The translations under genes were made by a program, and so were the position numbers. 54,718 nucleotides of DNA from Williamsia limnetica (GTDB lineage: Bacteria > Actinomycetota > Actinomycetes > Mycobacteriales > Mycobacteriaceae). The first letter of the stretch is position 1. Each line of letters opens with the position of its first letter. Below, one piece after another: positions 1 to 7,835 of the stretch. Location: NCBI RefSeq assembly GCF_003217475.1, contig NZ_QJSP01000028.1, positions 1-54,718 on the forward strand. Reading direction: 5' to 3'. A model generated the notes under the pieces. The model was given only the letters and a program-made list of their open reading frames with translations. It was not told the DNA's origin and made no database searches.

Positions 1-161
1 ATCTGCTTGAAACGGGGCCAGATCGGGAAAATCCTGGTGGTGTCCTTTTGCCCCTGGGCGATGGTGCGGATCATTCTCCACACCCCGCCGAAGAAGAGGG
101 CCCAGCACACCAGGCTGGCCAGGGCGGCAATGGTGCCGATGGTGATCGTCGCGGTAGTCAC
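1..161 (-). CDS. Putative membrane-bound Fe-S (heterodisulfide-type) reductase, 5' part only
   Basis: The reverse strand reads from a GTG at 161 off the left edge, so only about 53 residues are visible. The start has a GAAAGG-type ribosome site about 10 bases upstream. The peptide opens with TTATITIGTIAALAS, continues into one hydrophobic helix ending in WALFFGGVW, and is followed by a basic stretch (RMIRTIAQGQKDTTR). This layout fits the N-terminus of integral-membrane (Fe-S)-binding reductases such as mycobacterial Rv0338c. That gene neighbours the IniR-like regulator in M. tuberculosis, which makes the assignment more plausible here. No cysteine cluster or quinone-binding region is in view, so the family call is an inference. 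The open frame and the membrane segment are directly visible. Confidence 0.5.
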   Translation of the reverse strand, partial: MTTATITIGTIAALASLVCWALFFGGVWRMIRTIAQGQKDTTRIFPIWPRFKQ

Positions 162-348
162 GGCGTCACGGCCTTTCTCTATGGAACTTCACGGCCTGTG
201 GTACGGCTATTTCGCACAGCGGCCGTTGGTTCACCCGGATTGGCAGTACACAGCTTGCGCAGTGTTCTCCACTAGGTACGTTAAGGCTTGTCTTTGCAGC
301 ACTATTGCGCAGGTTGGCCTAAGTTACCAATCAGTAAGATCCTTTGTG

Positions 349-954
349 ATGTCCGACATAATCCACGCACGAGTTCTATTGCTGTTCGGCGCCTCGATGG
401 TTGCCGTTCAGTTCGTCATCGCGAGCGCTGCGACGTGGATCTACGTGATGGCCTTCGACCGCGAGTTCGCCGTCCCGGAGGCCCCTGCGGCCCCCATGGC
501 GCTGGTGCTCGGTTCCAAGGTCTCTGGCGGTGAACCCGGTTCCTACGTGCGTGGCAGGCTTGATTCTACCCTCCGGTTATATCAGGAGGGCCGCGTGCAG
601 CAGATTCTGAACTCAGGCAACGGACACGAGTCCGCCGGCGACGAACCGCAGGTCATGCGCAGTTATCTGCAGCAGCGCGGCGTCCCCGCGTCGGCCATCA
701 TCGACGATCCCGAGGGCTTCGACACCGCAGCGAGTTGCAGACGCGCCCACGACGTCTACGGCGTGGAGGAAGTAGTGATCGTCACGCAGGACTTTCATCT
801 CGGTCGTGCGATCGCGCTGTGCCGCGACGTGGGGATCGATGCGCACGGTGTGTACGCCGACTGCGACTGCGTGATGTGGACCCTCGCCCGGAACCACCTC
901 CGGGAGGCGGTGCTGGCCCGGCCTCGCGCGCTGCTCACGTCATTGACGAACTGA
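349..954 (+). CDS. DUF218 / SanA-YdcF-ElyC family envelope protein
   Basis: A 201-residue protein with one N-terminal membrane helix (about residues 8-30) and a DUF218 domain behind it. Family signatures seen are ALVLGSKV, a GRLDSTLRLYQEG helix, ILNSGNGH, the GFDTAAS turn and VVIVTQDFHLGRA. DUF218 proteins (SanA, YdcF, ElyC) are membrane-anchored and are linked to envelope integrity and peptidoglycan precursor handling; their chemistry is unsettled. The frame stays open far upstream, back to position 7, but that part overlaps the divergent gene at 1-161 and lacks family similarity, so the ATG at 349 is preferred. The 3' end overlaps the convergent acyltransferase gene by 15 bases. Confidence 0.8.
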   Translation: MSDIIHARVLLLFGASMVAVQFVIASAATWIYVMAFDREFAVPEAPAAPMALVLGSKVSGGEPGSYVRGRLDSTLRLYQEGRVQQILNSGNGHESAGDEPQVMRSYLQQRGVPASAIIDDPEGFDTAASCRRAHDVYGVEEVVIVTQDFHLGRAIALCRDVGIDAHGVYADCDCVMWTLARNHLREAVLARPRALLTSLTN

Positions 955-2208
955 GCTGGGCTCCTCGGCCTCGGTGGCCACGTCATCGTCCTGGGTCTCC
1001 AAAGTTGAGGGTCGCTGTTTGCGCTTCTTGGTCAGCGGCAACCGCGGGCGGCCTGTCAGGTACGACGAGCCGGGGATGCGGCGAAGGATCTCGACGAGCA
1101 TGAGCGAGCAGGCGATGGTGGCGACGTACATCAGGATCGTTGCCCAGGGTGCCCCGAGGGTGTTGATCCACGACTCACCGTTCTTCTGTGGGTACAGGAT
1201 GAAGAAGATGAAGATGGCGTGGCACAGGAAGACACTGAAGGATCGGTTCGACGCGTATTTGACCACCCGGTCGAAACGCGGTGTGCTCTCCCGGTGGCTG
1301 TCGGCCCAGTGCTGGCCGATCGCATACAGGCACCCGATGGCCACGAGGATGAACGGGATCAGGGTCGGCTGGAATGCGGCACTCGCATAGATGGCACGCT
1401 CACCGCCGGCGACCCGCATCAAATAGGTGACCTGGGCAAATGCGCCGGTGATCACCAACGCTCCGAACAGCCACCAGCCCTTGCCGCGCAGCCAGAGCCG
1501 GATGCCCTCGCGATGTACGGCGACGACCGCGCCGAGGAAGATCAGGAACTGATAGGGCACGAACGTTGCGTAGTAGTGCCACCAGATGCCGGCGATACTT
1601 GCCGGAGGCTGCCAGTAGGTGATGACCGATGTGACTGCGACATGGACGCCCAAACTGGCCGTGAGCAGCGCGAGGTGGTGATTGCGCGACTTGCGCACCA
1701 CCCACAGCACGAGCGGGAAGAGCAGGTAGACCTGCAGCATCACGAACAGGAAGTACATGTGGAAGCCGGACAGGCCCCACTTGAGCAGGTCCCAGAACTC
1801 GTCGAGACTGCCCGGGATGTCGGTGGTACGACCGTGGGCCCACATGTCCTCGACGGCCCAGTAGATGAACGACCAGATCAGGTACGGGAAGATCACCAGC
1901 TTCATGCGGCGGCGCCAGAAGTCGATCGACCGGAAGTCGACCTTGTCGAAGTTCTGGTGCATGAGGACGAAACCGGTCAACGCGAAGAACATGTTGCGGG
2001 TGAAATGCAGCAACAACGTCGTCGAGTTGACACCGACGCTGTCCCACTCATTTGTCGTCGCGGTGAGGCAATGCACGAAGATGACCAGCGAGAACGTAAT
2101 TGCGCGGATCAGGTCCACATGGTGGAGATAGGCGCGCTTTGCAGATGCTTTTGCGGTGCGGCCGACAGTTCCTGCGTCTGAGGTGCGGGCGGAGGTCGTG
2201 GCAGTCAT
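940..2208 (-). CDS. Acyltransferase family 3 (OafA-like) integral membrane protein
   Basis: A polytopic membrane protein of about 422 residues with the acyltransferase-3 pattern: a short basic N-terminus, the first helix with HHVDLIRAITFSLVIFVHC, the RNMFFALTGFVLMHQNF segment, a FWRRRMKLVIFPYLIWSFIYW block and roughly ten hydrophobic helices. Family members move acyl groups (often acetyl or succinyl) across the membrane onto exported sugars or lipids. The substrate here is unknown. A basic cytoplasmic tail (TKKRKQRPSTLE) ends the protein. The frame extends to an ATG at 2265, but the ATG at 2208 removes a cysteine-containing leader that looks unlike the family; neither start has a strong ribosome site. 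No SGNH domain is attached, unlike the two paralogues at 5.7-10 kb. Confidence 0.8.
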   Translation of the reverse strand: MTATTSARTSDAGTVGRTAKASAKRAYLHHVDLIRAITFSLVIFVHCLTATTNEWDSVGVNSTTLLLHFTRNMFFALTGFVLMHQNFDKVDFRSIDFWRRRMKLVIFPYLIWSFIYWAVEDMWAHGRTTDIPGSLDEFWDLLKWGLSGFHMYFLFVMLQVYLLFPLVLWVVRKSRNHHLALLTASLGVHVAVTSVITYWQPPASIAGIWWHYYATFVPYQFLIFLGAVVAVHREGIRLWLRGKGWWLFGALVITGAFAQVTYLMRVAGGERAIYASAAFQPTLIPFILVAIGCLYAIGQHWADSHRESTPRFDRVVKYASNRSFSVFLCHAIFIFFILYPQKNGESWINTLGAPWATILMYVATIACSLMLVEILRRIPGSSYLTGRPRLPLTKKRKQRPSTLETQDDDVATEAEEPSSVRQ

Positions 2209-2301
2209 CGCCGTACAGCATGCCGTATAACTCTGAGTTTTCGCTGGGCGGGAGTGCTTCCTCACATGCGGTGGTTACCGTGGCCGGGTGCTTTGTGACG
2301 G

Positions 2302-3084
2302 ATGTGGCCGATGATTCCTGACTGGGATGTCCTTGTCCTGCTGCTTGCCGCTGCGGGGGTCGCCGGATGGATCGATGCGGTGATCGGCGGCGGTGGGCTG
2401 GTGCTGATCCCCGCGTTGTTGATCGCGTTTCCGGGAGCCCCGCCCGCGAGTGCCCTCGGGACCAATAAGCTGGCGGCGATCTGGGGGACCGGTGCGGCCG
2501 CCATCGCCTATTCGCGTGTCACCGCGATCCCTCGTCGCCTGGCGTTGATCTCCGTACCGATCGCCTTCGTGTGTTCGGCCGCCGGGGCGCTGTCGGCGAA
2601 GGCGGTGTCGACCGAGATCATCAGGCCGGTCGTGATTGTGCTGATGCTCGCGGTGGGCATCTTCGTCGCAGTTCGACCGTCATTCGGCAGTAACACCGGT
2701 GAGAGTCCGCCCCTGACGGTCAAGCAGACGGTCGCCGGCTGCATCGCTTTCGCCGTGATCGGCTACTACGACGGCATTTTCGGCCCCGGCACAGGAATGT
2801 TCCTGATCATTGCGTTGACCGCGCTGCTGTCGCGGAACTTCATCGAGAGCGCGGCGCTGGCCAAGATCGCCAACACGGCCACCAACCTCGGAGCACTCGT
2901 CGTCTTCTCGATCGGCGGAAATGTCTGGTGGGCTCTGGGTTTCATGCTGGCGGTCGCCAACACCGGTGGTTCGTTGCTGGGGTCGCGAACCGTACTCAAC
3001 CGCGGCACCGGCGTGATCCGGATCGCGTTGCTGGTGGTCGTGGTCGTGATGTCCGCGAAACTCGCCTGGGATCAGTGGGGCTGA
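2302..3084 (+). CDS. TSUP-family permease (sulfite exporter TauE/SafE-like)
   Basis: A 260-residue integral membrane protein with about eight helices. It shows the two-fold TauE/SafE repeat: GWIDAVIGGGGLVLIPALL near residue 22 and a matching half with GYYDGIFGPGTGMFLIIAL near residue 155, plus the ALGTNKLAAIWGT segment. TSUP carriers move sulfite, sulfoacetate, sulfur compounds or related organic anions; the substrate cannot be read from sequence. A second ATG three codons downstream (2311) is an equally possible start. The gene stands alone between the divergent acyltransferase and the downstream DUF222 gene. Its stop codon is followed within a few bases by a 21-bp phased repeat. Confidence 0.85.
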   Translation: MWPMIPDWDVLVLLLAAAGVAGWIDAVIGGGGLVLIPALLIAFPGAPPASALGTNKLAAIWGTGAAAIAYSRVTAIPRRLALISVPIAFVCSAAGALSAKAVSTEIIRPVVIVLMLAVGIFVAVRPSFGSNTGESPPLTVKQTVAGCIAFAVIGYYDGIFGPGTGMFLIIALTALLSRNFIESAALAKIANTATNLGALVVFSIGGNVWWALGFMLAVANTGGSLLGSRTVLNRGTGVIRIALLVVVVVMSAKLAWDQWG

Positions 3085-3089
3085 CCCGC

Positions 3090-3162
3090 CGACCGTGCCC
3101 TTGTTGGCGTCGACCGTGCCGAACCAGCCGTCGAGCGTGCCTTTGTTGACATCGAGTGTGCC
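3090..3162 (+). repeat. Four 21-bp phased repeats upstream of the DUF222 gene
   Basis: The core CGACCGTGCC or CGAGYGTGCC occurs at 3090, 3111, 3132 and 3153, exactly 21 bases apart, or about two helical turns. Linkers between cores are also partly conserved (TTGTTGGC, GAACCAGCCG, TTGTTGAC). The same element occurs at 54037-54089, again directly upstream of a DUF222 gene. Confidence 0.8.
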
Positions 3163-3212
3163 TTACGGGCAACAGATCCGGCATTGTCAGAGGGTGCTGA
3201 TACAAAGAACAC

Positions 3213-4775
3213 ATGAGCACGGGCATGGCTGATCTGATCGACCGCATCGAGGGCATGGCTCTCGACGCGTCGGAGATCGTTGCTGTCCGCGAGGTGTTGT
3301 CGCGCAGATTGATCGACGCCCCACTGGCGATGATGTCGGACAAAGAAGCCGTGGAGTTGACGCAGGCCGTCGAGACGCAGACCCGCCGTGACGAGGCCGT
3401 CAAGATTCGGCTGTCGGCCGAGCTGACCGAGCGCAGGGTAGCTGCCAAGCTGGGACACAAGCACAACAATTTCCTGCGATTGGTGCTACGCATCTCAGCT
3501 GCACAGGCGTCGGGCCGATCGAAGAGGGCTGAGCGAACAGGGATTTGGCACAGCATCACCGGTGAAGTGACTGAACCGCGGTATCCCCACGCCGCAGAAG
3601 CTCTGCGGGACGGAGCAATTGGCCTCGCGCACGAGAAGGTCATCTTCGACACGATGACGGCGTTGCCGGCGAGTATTCGCAGCGATCTCGGATTGTGGGC
3701 ACAGGGCGAGAAGTCGATGGCCGATGCCGCCCGGACCATGGACCCCGACGAGCTGAAAAAGGTCGGACTGCACCTCCATGCGTACCTGAATCCCGACGGC
3801 ACGTTCGACGACGTCGACCGCAAACAGAAACGAGAATTGAACACCTTCAAGCAGGGTGCCGATCACATGGCCGGGATCAAGGGCAACCTCGATCCGGCGA
3901 CCAAGGCGCTGTGGGACATGGTCGCTGAGAAATGGGCGGCGAAGGGCATGAACAACCCGGATGACCCGCAGTCGCCGAGTGGGAACGTCGACAAGGCCGA
4001 CCCGCAAGCCATCAAGGAAGCTGCAGCGCGCGACAGTCGCAGCCAGGGTCAACGCAACCACGACGCGTTCCGCCGGTTGCTGGAAATGGTCGTCGGACAG
4101 GGCAAACTCGGTCAGCACCGCGGACTGCCGGCCCGGGTGATCGTGACCATGACCCTCGAGCAACTCGAATCCGAGGTCGGCTTGGCGACCACTGCGTCCG
4201 GCGGCGTGATTCCGGTCCGCGATGCGCTCGCTCTGGCCGGGGCGACCCGCAAGTTCTTGGCGTTGCTCGACAACAAGCATCGCCCGCTGTTCCTGGGCCG
4301 CCAGGCGCGGCTGGCGTCGGCCGATCAGCGACTGGCCCTGATCGCCGCCGACCGCGGGTGCTGCCGCCCGGGATGCGACAAACCCGCGACCCGCACAGCG
4401 GTTCATCACCTCACCGAGTGGTCCAAAGGCGGCCGAACCGACATCACGGCGTTGGCACTGGTCTGCGACGGCGACCACGGACAGGTTCACGACGGCGCGA
4501 ATGGCTGGCTCACCGAGATCATCACCAATCGCACCGGACCACCGGGCTGGCAAGGCCGGATCGGATGGCGTCAGCGCGGTACGGCTGACCCACCACGTCC
4601 CAACAACACACACTTCTCGGAGCTGTTCTTCACGCATCCGGAAATGTGGGATCCCGACGGTGACGACGATGTCGCATGGTTCAAAGAACGCGCACGCGAG
4701 GCATTCGGAGAACCACAGTCGGAACCACCCATTCGCACCGTCGACTTCGGATGGCGACGGCCGCTGGCTGCCTGA
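3213..4775 (+). CDS. DUF222 / HNH endonuclease-domain protein (13E12-repeat family)
   Basis: A 520-residue protein with an N-terminal DUF222 helical domain (about residues 30-330) and a C-terminal HNH nuclease motif near residue 385. The HNH core reads CCRPGCDKPATRTAVHHL, then WSKGGRTDITALALVC, then DHGQVHDG, so the zinc-type cysteines and catalytic histidines are present. This is the family called REP13E12 in M. tuberculosis, where copies are numerous and mark prophage attachment regions; several are LexA-regulated. The biological role is not established; DNA cleavage is inferred from the motif. A GAACACATG half-site of the actinobacterial SOS box overlaps the start codon, but its other half is degenerate. 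A second family member begins at 54233. Confidence 0.9.
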   Translation: MSTGMADLIDRIEGMALDASEIVAVREVLSRRLIDAPLAMMSDKEAVELTQAVETQTRRDEAVKIRLSAELTERRVAAKLGHKHNNFLRLVLRISAAQASGRSKRAERTGIWHSITGEVTEPRYPHAAEALRDGAIGLAHEKVIFDTMTALPASIRSDLGLWAQGEKSMADAARTMDPDELKKVGLHLHAYLNPDGTFDDVDRKQKRELNTFKQGADHMAGIKGNLDPATKALWDMVAEKWAAKGMNNPDDPQSPSGNVDKADPQAIKEAAARDSRSQGQRNHDAFRRLLEMVVGQGKLGQHRGLPARVIVTMTLEQLESEVGLATTASGGVIPVRDALALAGATRKFLALLDNKHRPLFLGRQARLASADQRLALIAADRGCCRPGCDKPATRTAVHHLTEWSKGGRTDITALALVCDGDHGQVHDGANGWLTEIITNRTGPPGWQGRIGWRQRGTADPPRPNNTHFSELFFTHPEMWDPDGDDDVAWFKERAREAFGEPQSEPPIRTVDFGWRRPLAA

Positions 4776-4807
4776 AAGGGCGGTCGACGAGCACTAGACT
4801 CGCAGCC

Positions 4808-5233
4808 ATGGCGATGAGCCCTGCGGAAGACCAGAACCGACGGCTACTGCGTGCCCGCGACACCATGGACCGCGACTACGCTCATAACCTCGACATCCCG
4901 AAGCTGGCGGCCATCGCCTACATGTCGCAGGCACACTTCAGCCGGACCTTCCGCGCCACTTTCGGCGAGACGCCACATCGACATCTGCAGCGTCGCCGGA
5001 TCGAACGTGCGATGGCAATGCTTCGGGGATCCGACACCTCGGTCACCGACGTCGCGCGCCTGGTCGGTTTCGAGAGCCTCGGGACGTTCAGCCGGACATT
5101 CCGGGCTGTCACCGGAAGTTCCCCCAGCGAGTTCCGTGCCCTCTCACAGCCCGTCGCCGCGCCGGTGTGCTTCGTGAAGAGCTGGTCGAAACCGAGCAGT
5201 TTCGGAGAAGCCGTCCCGGTCCCCGAGTTCTAG
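4808..5233 (+). CDS. Short AraC-family transcriptional regulator (DNA-binding domain only)
   Basis: A 141-residue protein made almost entirely of the AraC/XylS double helix-turn-helix: IPKLAAIAYMSQAHFSRTFR as the first HTH and VARLVGFESLGTFSRTFR as the second, followed by GSSPSEFR. No effector-binding domain is attached, so it resembles short MarA/SoxS-type members or depends on another signal. The frame remains open upstream into the DUF222 gene; the ATG at 4808, a few codons before the family-conserved helix, is chosen. It lies nine bases upstream of a VOC-domain gene, suggesting a two-gene unit. Confidence 0.85.
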   Translation: MAMSPAEDQNRRLLRARDTMDRDYAHNLDIPKLAAIAYMSQAHFSRTFRATFGETPHRHLQRRRIERAMAMLRGSDTSVTDVARLVGFESLGTFSRTFRAVTGSSPSEFRALSQPVAAPVCFVKSWSKPSSFGEAVPVPEF

Positions 5234-5242
5234 GGTTGGCCC

Positions 5243-5707
5243 ATGTTCAACAAGATCACCATTCACTCGGTCACCGTCCTCGACCAAAACGAGGCACTCG
5301 ACTTCTATGTCGGGAAGCTCGGATTCGAAGTCGCAGACGACGTCGACATGGGCTTCATGCGCTGGCTTACCATCGTCCTGCCGTCCGATCCTGAACGACA
5401 CATCCTCCTTGAAGTCCCGGGGCCGCCTGCCCTGACCGAAGAGGTGGCCGCTCAGGTTCGCGAACTCCTGACCAAGGGCGCGCTGGGCCTCGCAGCGATC
5501 CTCACCACCGATGACTGCCGCAAGACGTACGAGGAATTGACGGCAAAGGGAGTCGAGTTCACCGAAGAACCGATCGAGCAGCCCTACGGAATCGACTGCG
5601 CGTTGCGGGATCCGTTCGGCAATCACATCAGGATCACGCAACCGGTGACAGGCCCGGTCGAGATCACCCCGGCCGATATCGCGAGATGGGCGGACGACAA
5701 CGTCTGA
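5243..5707 (+). CDS. VOC-superfamily (glyoxalase/dioxygenase-like) protein
   Basis: A 154-residue single-chain VOC protein with two beta-alpha-beta-beta-beta modules. The opening HSVTVLDQNEALDFYVGKLGF is typical, and likely metal ligands are the early histidine, the glutamate in HILLEVPG and the late acidic position preceding DPFGNHIRI. Such proteins include glyoxalase I-like enzymes, ring-cleavage dioxygenases and antibiotic-binding proteins; the substrate here is unknown. It follows the AraC-type gene by nine bases and is probably cotranscribed, so the regulator may control it or act together with it. The C-terminus (TPADIARWADDNV) is short and polar. Confidence 0.85.
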   Translation: MFNKITIHSVTVLDQNEALDFYVGKLGFEVADDVDMGFMRWLTIVLPSDPERHILLEVPGPPALTEEVAAQVRELLTKGALGLAAILTTDDCRKTYEELTAKGVEFTEEPIEQPYGIDCALRDPFGNHIRITQPVTGPVEITPADIARWADDNV

Positions 5708-5714
5708 CGGCTCG

Positions 5715-7835
5715 TCACCACCACTGCGTCAGCGCATCCCGCAAACTCTCATCCAACGCCGGCACCAGTGTGCGCACGAAGCTGGTCGTCAGGTGGTGAA
5801 AGTCGTGCCACACCAAAACGTTCCCGACAATCGCAGGGCACGTCGTGTCGTCGCACATGGCATCGGTGAAATCGAGGAAAGTCATGTTCGGGAAGTCCCC
5901 TGCGATGGCGGAAGTGGGGTCGAGCGATGACAGTGCATGTTCTCGGTCGACACCGCAGTCGGCGGCCGACCGGCCTTCAGCGAGACACTCCGGCGGGGTC
6001 AGCGTCGGGCCGAGGACCCACGGGGTGTCGCGTACCGCAATGACCTGCTGACCGCGGTCGCGAAACTCGGCGAAGATCTCCAGATAGTCGTTCGGTATGT
6101 AGTCACCGGACCCATCCCCGTCGGTCGGTCGGGTGCTCGTGGTGAACACGGCATCAGGACGATCGATGGCCAAGCGGTCCATCACCTCTCGAGACCACAC
6201 GTTGCACTCCGGATATGCGGAGCCGATGGGTGCCAAGATCGTGGTCGTGATCAGTGGGCACCCTGCCTTCAGGTACGTGTTGACAGCGAAGCCGCGTTCG
6301 CGGCCGATCTCATCCAGCGCGGTCAGCCAGTGCTCGGAATGCGACCCGCCGACCAAGGCCACTGTCCGTGGTGCGCCAGGAGCGCCGTAGACCCCGACGC
6401 GCACCAGCGGGTCATCGAAACCCGAGACAAACCCCTGCTGCGACGAGATCGGCCAGTCATCTTTGACCGCAAGCGGATCCGGCTGCGGTTCCACCAGCAG
6501 CACCGGCGCATCCGACCAGAACGCGCGAGCACCGGGGTAGAGCTCGGGGTCGAGCGCCGTGGCGTCGACCATGATCCGCTGACCGTGGGACCTCCAGTCA
6601 TGGACAACCCAGCCGGCGGTGACGGACGCAGCGAGGAGAAGGCAGGTCATCGTGGCGGCGTACGTCGGCACGAACCGCCGCCTCCGGTGGTCGGAAGACC
6701 GCCGGGACCGCAGCGGGATCTCGACGAATCGCGTTGTCAGATAAGCCAGTACCACCGACACCGCGATGATGGCTGCGCCTTCGACGAAGGTCACGTCGCG
6801 CTGGTAACGCCAGGCGAGATAGAAGATCAGCAGCGGCCAATGCCAGAGGTAGAGCGCATAGGCGATGGAGCCGAGCCAGACGGCCCACGGGTGGGCGAGC
6901 CAAGTACTCGCCGTGGATCGGCCGATGCCGGCGGGAGCGGTACGCGCCGACCCCACCCAGATCAACAGCAGGGTCGCGCCAACCGGCACCAGTGCCATCG
7001 TGGACGGGAACTCCTCGACCCCGGCGATCCACCATCCGCTGCTGACGATGAGAACCAACGCCGCGACGCTCAAGGCTGACCGCAGCCATTGCGTCATCGC
7101 AAGACGCGGCATCCAGAGTGCCAGCAGCCCGCCGACCAGGGGTTCCCATGAGCGAGCGAGGGTGTCGTAGTAGTTGAACGGCTGGTCGATACCGTGGCGG
7201 TGGACAGCCCAGGCGAAGGACGTCAACGCGGCGGCGCCCAGGACCGAACCGAGTGCGCCGCGGATCACGGCGGGCTTACGCAGCGCCGCAACACTGATGC
7301 CGAGGATTTTGAGGAGTCCGCCGACCAGCAGCAGCGCGACGAGGGTCCCTACAAAGAACTGCCCCTGCACCGACATCGACCACAGATGTTGCATGGGACT
7401 GTTCGCAGAATCAGCCGCCGCGTAGTCCTGGGACGCGAATGCCAGATGCCAGTTCTGGTAGTACAGCGCCGACGCGATCACCTCGCCGCTGAGCGATTCC
7501 CACCGAGCTCGTGGCAGCACGAGCAACGTCAGCGCCACGATGGCCGCCAGGACGACGAGCAGAGCAGGCAGCAGTCGTCGCATCAGTCGCCACAGGCGGG
7601 TCAGCGGATTGATCGCCGACATCCACGACGTGTCGGGACCGTTGACGGCGACCACATGCTTGTACAGCGATGCCACGAAGAAGTACCCGGACAACGTCAA
7701 GAACACGTCGACGCCGCCGGATACTCTGTCGAACCAGACGTGGAAGACGACCACCAGGGTGATGGCCAGGCCACGTAGGCCGTCGAGGTCGGACCGGTAC
7801 GTGTCGGTTCGGGCGACGTGCGAGTCGGTCACCAC
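5715..7835 (-). CDS. AT3-SGNH membrane acyltransferase (OafA/YrhL type), copy 2
   Basis: A 706-residue fusion. Residues 1-390 form an acyltransferase-3 domain (LDGLRGLAITLVVVFHVWF, FFVASLYKH, LYLWHWPLLIF, FVEIPLR) and residues 400-706 form an extracytoplasmic SGNH-hydrolase domain. SGNH elements seen are the nucleophile block LVGGSHSEHW (glycine replaces the usual aspartate before Ser), an asparagine block around TTSTRP and the terminal catalytic pair in WHDFHHLT. AT3-SGNH enzymes O-acylate surface glycans or glycolipids; in mycolate bacteria such proteins modify trehalose lipids and lipooligosaccharides. The GTG start at 7835 overlaps the stop of the upstream paralogue, indicating coupled translation. 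The exact acceptor is unknown. Confidence 0.88.
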   Translation of the reverse strand: MVTDSHVARTDTYRSDLDGLRGLAITLVVVFHVWFDRVSGGVDVFLTLSGYFFVASLYKHVVAVNGPDTSWMSAINPLTRLWRLMRRLLPALLVVLAAIVALTLLVLPRARWESLSGEVIASALYYQNWHLAFASQDYAAADSANSPMQHLWSMSVQGQFFVGTLVALLLVGGLLKILGISVAALRKPAVIRGALGSVLGAAALTSFAWAVHRHGIDQPFNYYDTLARSWEPLVGGLLALWMPRLAMTQWLRSALSVAALVLIVSSGWWIAGVEEFPSTMALVPVGATLLLIWVGSARTAPAGIGRSTASTWLAHPWAVWLGSIAYALYLWHWPLLIFYLAWRYQRDVTFVEGAAIIAVSVVLAYLTTRFVEIPLRSRRSSDHRRRRFVPTYAATMTCLLLAASVTAGWVVHDWRSHGQRIMVDATALDPELYPGARAFWSDAPVLLVEPQPDPLAVKDDWPISSQQGFVSGFDDPLVRVGVYGAPGAPRTVALVGGSHSEHWLTALDEIGRERGFAVNTYLKAGCPLITTTILAPIGSAYPECNVWSREVMDRLAIDRPDAVFTTSTRPTDGDGSGDYIPNDYLEIFAEFRDRGQQVIAVRDTPWVLGPTLTPPECLAEGRSAADCGVDREHALSSLDPTSAIAGDFPNMTFLDFTDAMCDDTTCPAIVGNVLVWHDFHHLTTSFVRTLVPALDESLRDALTQWW

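Noticed and set aside
7-348. Upstream extension of the DUF218 gene
   Set aside because: It overlaps the divergent gene at 1-161 and lacks similarity to the family, which begins just after 349.
3085-3215. Open frame after the TauE/SafE stop, running through the 21-bp repeats to a TGA at the DUF222 start
   Set aside because: The equivalent repeat at 54037 is not in a matching frame, so the element is not conserved as protein.
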